A stretch of 64,000 nt of DNA, from positions 167,707 to 231,706 of the forward strand of contig JALVFE010000032.1 in NCBI GenBank assembly GCA_027030245.1. Reading direction: 5' to 3'. Source of the stretch: Melioribacteraceae bacterium (GTDB lineage: Bacteria; Bacteroidota; Ignavibacteria; Ignavibacteriales; Melioribacteraceae). Positions within the stretch are counted from its first letter, which is position 1; each line of letters opens with the position of its first letter. Shown piece by piece: positions 62,268 to 64,000 of the stretch. Below the pieces are notes generated by a model. The model was not told the DNA's origin. It saw only the letters and a list, made by a program, of their open reading frames with translations, and ran no database searches. Both the position numbers and the translations under genes were made by a program.

Positions 62268-63107
62268 ATGGAACTAACACCTGATTATAGTAAGACCTAT
62301 ATATTACCACCGACAGTAGAAGACTGGATAGCTGAGAATCATCCGGCAAGATTTATAAGAGAATTTGTAGATGCAATCAATTTAGAGGACTATGGTTTTA
62401 AGGGAAGGAAAAGCGAAGACGGGAGACCGAATTATTCAAATAATATGATGCTAAAGATATGGTTGTATAGTTATTATGAAAAGATATACAGTAGTCGTCA
62501 AATAGAAAGAGCTTGTAGAAACCAACTGCCGTATATTTGGCTGACGACAATGCATTATCCGGATCATAATACAATATGGCGATTTTTTAAGAAGCATAAG
62601 GGAAAGTTAAAGAAAATATTTAAGCATACAGTAAAAGTAGCGGTACTAAACGATATGGTGGGATTTGTAGTACAAGCGGTAGATGGGACAAAAATAAAAG
62701 CGGATGTATCGAAAGAAAAACTTTTATATGGGCCGGGTTTGACAGAATTATTATCCATAGTAGATAAATCGATAGAAAAAGCCAATAAAGAGATAGAGCA
62801 GCAAGAAAAAAGAGATAAAGGGAAACCGAATGATAAGTTGCCAAAGCAACTCTACGGGAAGAAAAAACTACAGAGTTTAATAAAGAAAGGAGTTGAGGAA
62901 TTAAGAAGAGAAGAAAAGCAACAGTTAAAGGAGAATTTGGAAGAAGGGATAAAAACTCTAAAAGAAAAAGGACGTATAAAAATAAATACGACCGATAAAG
63001 ACTGTCGAATGATAAAAGCCAAGGGGAGAAAGGATTTTTACTATAATGCCCAAAGTTTAGTTGATTCAAAAAAAACAAATAATAGTAGCCTCCATAGCTA
63101 CAAATGA
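62268..63107 (+). CDS. IS1182 transposase, N-terminal part
   Basis: 279 residues. Starts with the N-domain YSKTYILPPTVEDWIAENHPARFIREFVDAI, then the helical DNA-binding stretch RQIERACRNQLPYIWLTTMHYPDHNTIWRF. The first catalytic Asp is in VQAVDGTKIKAD. The frame leaves the transposase at the A8 run 63068-63075; residues after SLVDSK are out of frame. Reading seven A would continue directly into the downstream frame. Confidence 0.85.
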   Translation: MELTPDYSKTYILPPTVEDWIAENHPARFIREFVDAINLEDYGFKGRKSEDGRPNYSNNMMLKIWLYSYYEKIYSSRQIERACRNQLPYIWLTTMHYPDHNTIWRFFKKHKGKLKKIFKHTVKVAVLNDMVGFVVQAVDGTKIKADVSKEKLLYGPGLTELLSIVDKSIEKANKEIEQQEKRDKGKPNDKLPKQLYGKKKLQSLIKKGVEELRREEKQQLKENLEEGIKTLKEKGRIKINTTDKDCRMIKAKGRKDFYYNAQSLVDSKKTNNSSLHSYK

Positions 63108-63741
63108 AGAGACTGATAATCATCTTATAACAAAAATGATAGACGAAGGAAAAGAAAATAGTGGTAAAGTAGCAAATGTTACCTTAGGGGATGCTGGATA
63201 TTTTTCGGGTGAAGAAATATCAAAAGCAGAAACAAAGGGATACACGATTTTAGTTAATGAACCTCCAAAGATATCAAAAAAGGCAGAAGGCTTTAGGAAA
63301 GAAGATTTTGAGTATAACAAAGATAAAGATATCTATGTTTGTCCGTCAAACAGAGAGTTAGAATTTAGACATAAAATAAAAAAAAGGAATAAGAATAGGT
63401 TAATAAAAGTATATAGATGTAAAGAGCATAAAACTTGTAGCAACAGAGCATTATGTAGTAGTAATAAAACTGGGAGAAGAATAGAAAGATACGAATTTGA
63501 AGAATCGTTGGAAAACCAGCGTGCTAAACAAAAATTAAAAGAGAATAAAAAACTGCTGAAAAAACGTGCACAAATAGTAGAGGCGGTATTTGGTTGGATA
63601 AAGCATAATGGGAATTTTACCAGATGGCATTACTGTTGTTTAGAATCAGTAGAAGCCCAATGGTTGTTGTTGTGCAGCTCAATTAAATTACGAAAACTTT
63701 ACAGAGTATGGGACGTAAAAGGGCTGGTTTATAGCAACTAA
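63061..63741 (+). CDS. IS1182 transposase, C-terminal part
   Basis: The frame from the A8 run on: SKKQIIVASIATNEETDNHLIT, then the second catalytic Asp in TLGDAGYFSGEE, a zinc-finger-like CRYCxxHxxCxxxxxC part (VYRCKEHKTCSNRALC) and the catalytic Glu in IVEAVFGWIKHNGNFTRWH. Together with the first part it would make a full-length DDE transposase of about 490 residues. The listed start is a TTG inside the overlap and is likely not used on its own. Confidence 0.8.
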   Translation: MIQKKQIIVASIATNEETDNHLITKMIDEGKENSGKVANVTLGDAGYFSGEEISKAETKGYTILVNEPPKISKKAEGFRKEDFEYNKDKDIYVCPSNRELEFRHKIKKRNKNRLIKVYRCKEHKTCSNRALCSSNKTGRRIERYEFEESLENQRAKQKLKENKKLLKKRAQIVEAVFGWIKHNGNFTRWHYCCLESVEAQWLLLCSSIKLRKLYRVWDVKGLVYSN

Positions 63742-63864
63742 AACCGCTTTTTTGTTTTACACGGTTTATTTGACTAAATCCAAATTTTTTATAATAATAT
63801 TGACAGCCAGGCTTATAAAACCCGTGAACAATAAATTTATAGGCTGGTTTTGAGACAGCCTCTC

Positions 63865-63973
63865 GATACCCCGGCAAGCGTAATGTTACGGTATTAGTTG
63901 CGTGTGATTGTTTTTTATTTACAGGCATTGCGATTTCCCGAGTGAGAATGTTATAGATTTTGAGGGTAACGAA
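63865..63973 (-). pseudogene. Remnant of a T9SS type A sorting domain
   Basis: Minus-strand text FVTLKIYNILTREIAMPVNKKQ followed by SHATNTVTLRLPG matches the middle of the sorting domain in the 4020 gene (VKLIVYDLLGREIKTLVNKKQSPGTYTITF). It is broken off at the IS on one side and at the C+T-rich repeat (63973-64000) on the other, so only about 35 codons remain. Confidence 0.65.
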
Positions 63974-64000
63974 CCCCTCCTCAGTCCTCCCCTTTGCCAA

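Larger units (their letters stand above)
62206..63864 (+). mobile_element. IS1182-family insertion sequence
   Basis: About 1659 bp. The ends are the inverted repeat GAGAGGCTGTCTCAAAAC (62206-62223 and 63847-63864 reversed). No target duplication is seen: TGTG precedes the left end and GATA follows the right. The transposase is in two frames. The element interrupts a half hairpin on the left and a T9SS-domain remnant on the right. Confidence 0.88.

Noticed and set aside
62620..63123. A 167-codon minus-strand frame in the IS, rich in Leu and Tyr
   Set aside because: It mirrors Lys/Glu-rich transposase codons and has no independent support.
63683..64000. A minus-strand frame of 105 codons at the right window edge, as a complete gene
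   Set aside because: Its start lies in a repeat and its second half runs into the IS; only the middle 35 codons are a gene remnant.

Overview
The window reads as a chromosomal segment from a member of the Ignavibacteria (Chlorobi/Bacteroidetes side). Evidence: a classic T9SS type A C-terminal sorting domain (QNYPNPFNPTT) on a large secreted protein, many short lipoproteins, low G+C, Suf-type Fe-S assembly with Rrf2 control, and intergenic mosaics of hairpin repeats. This assignment is inferred from protein style; no rRNA is present. There are two tRNA genes, tRNA-Lys(CTT) at 2119-2191 and tRNA-Met(CAT) at 32104-32177.

Layout. 1-11.3 kb: a cut-off secreted protein, a lipoprotein, a DUF456 membrane protein overlapping a BtuF-like lipoprotein, a BNR-repeat/T9SS protein, Xaa-Pro aminopeptidase and a fused FAD/Fe-S lactate or glycolate dehydrogenase. 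11.4-17.7 kb: a complete suf operon on the minus strand (sufB-C-D-S-T, bacilliredoxin, Rrf2 regulator) with a perfect 24-bp palindrome over its promoter. 18.6-31.8 kb: an accessory block with every recognisable gene on the minus strand: TlpA-like protein, a type II restriction-modification pair, an asparagine-synthase homologue lacking its N-terminal Cys, a damaged Phd/ParE pair, lipoproteins, barrel-like secreted proteins, a PPOX/NimA protein and gene remnants, separated by recurring intergenic elements. This block resembles an integron-like cassette array, but no integrase is seen. 32.1-36.8 kb: tRNA-Met, secG, dacB, a LOG-family protein, rpsU and an M14 carboxypeptidase.

37.4-50.5 kb: a ParA ATPase followed by a plus-strand purine-oxidation cluster: two-subunit xanthine dehydrogenase, XdhC, a YgfK-like Fe-S/flavoprotein, a fused XdhD-type molybdenum hydroxylase, adenine deaminase and OsmC. 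A MocA-like nucleotidyltransferase lies apart at 58.0 kb. Together these suggest adenine -> hypoxanthine -> xanthine -> urate, with dedicated cofactor-maturation factors. Two almost identical palindromes 22 bp apart precede adenine deaminase.

50.5-64 kb: secreted BNR protein, OmpA-family protein, NAD(P)-binding oxidoreductase, S9 peptidase, a YefM-YoeB pair and an IS1182-family element whose transposase frame is split at an A8 tract. Long intergenic stretches here and at 1.7, 3.8 and 37 kb contain families of short inverted repeats. Both arms vary together between copies, which argues for selection on, or mobilisation through, the folded form.
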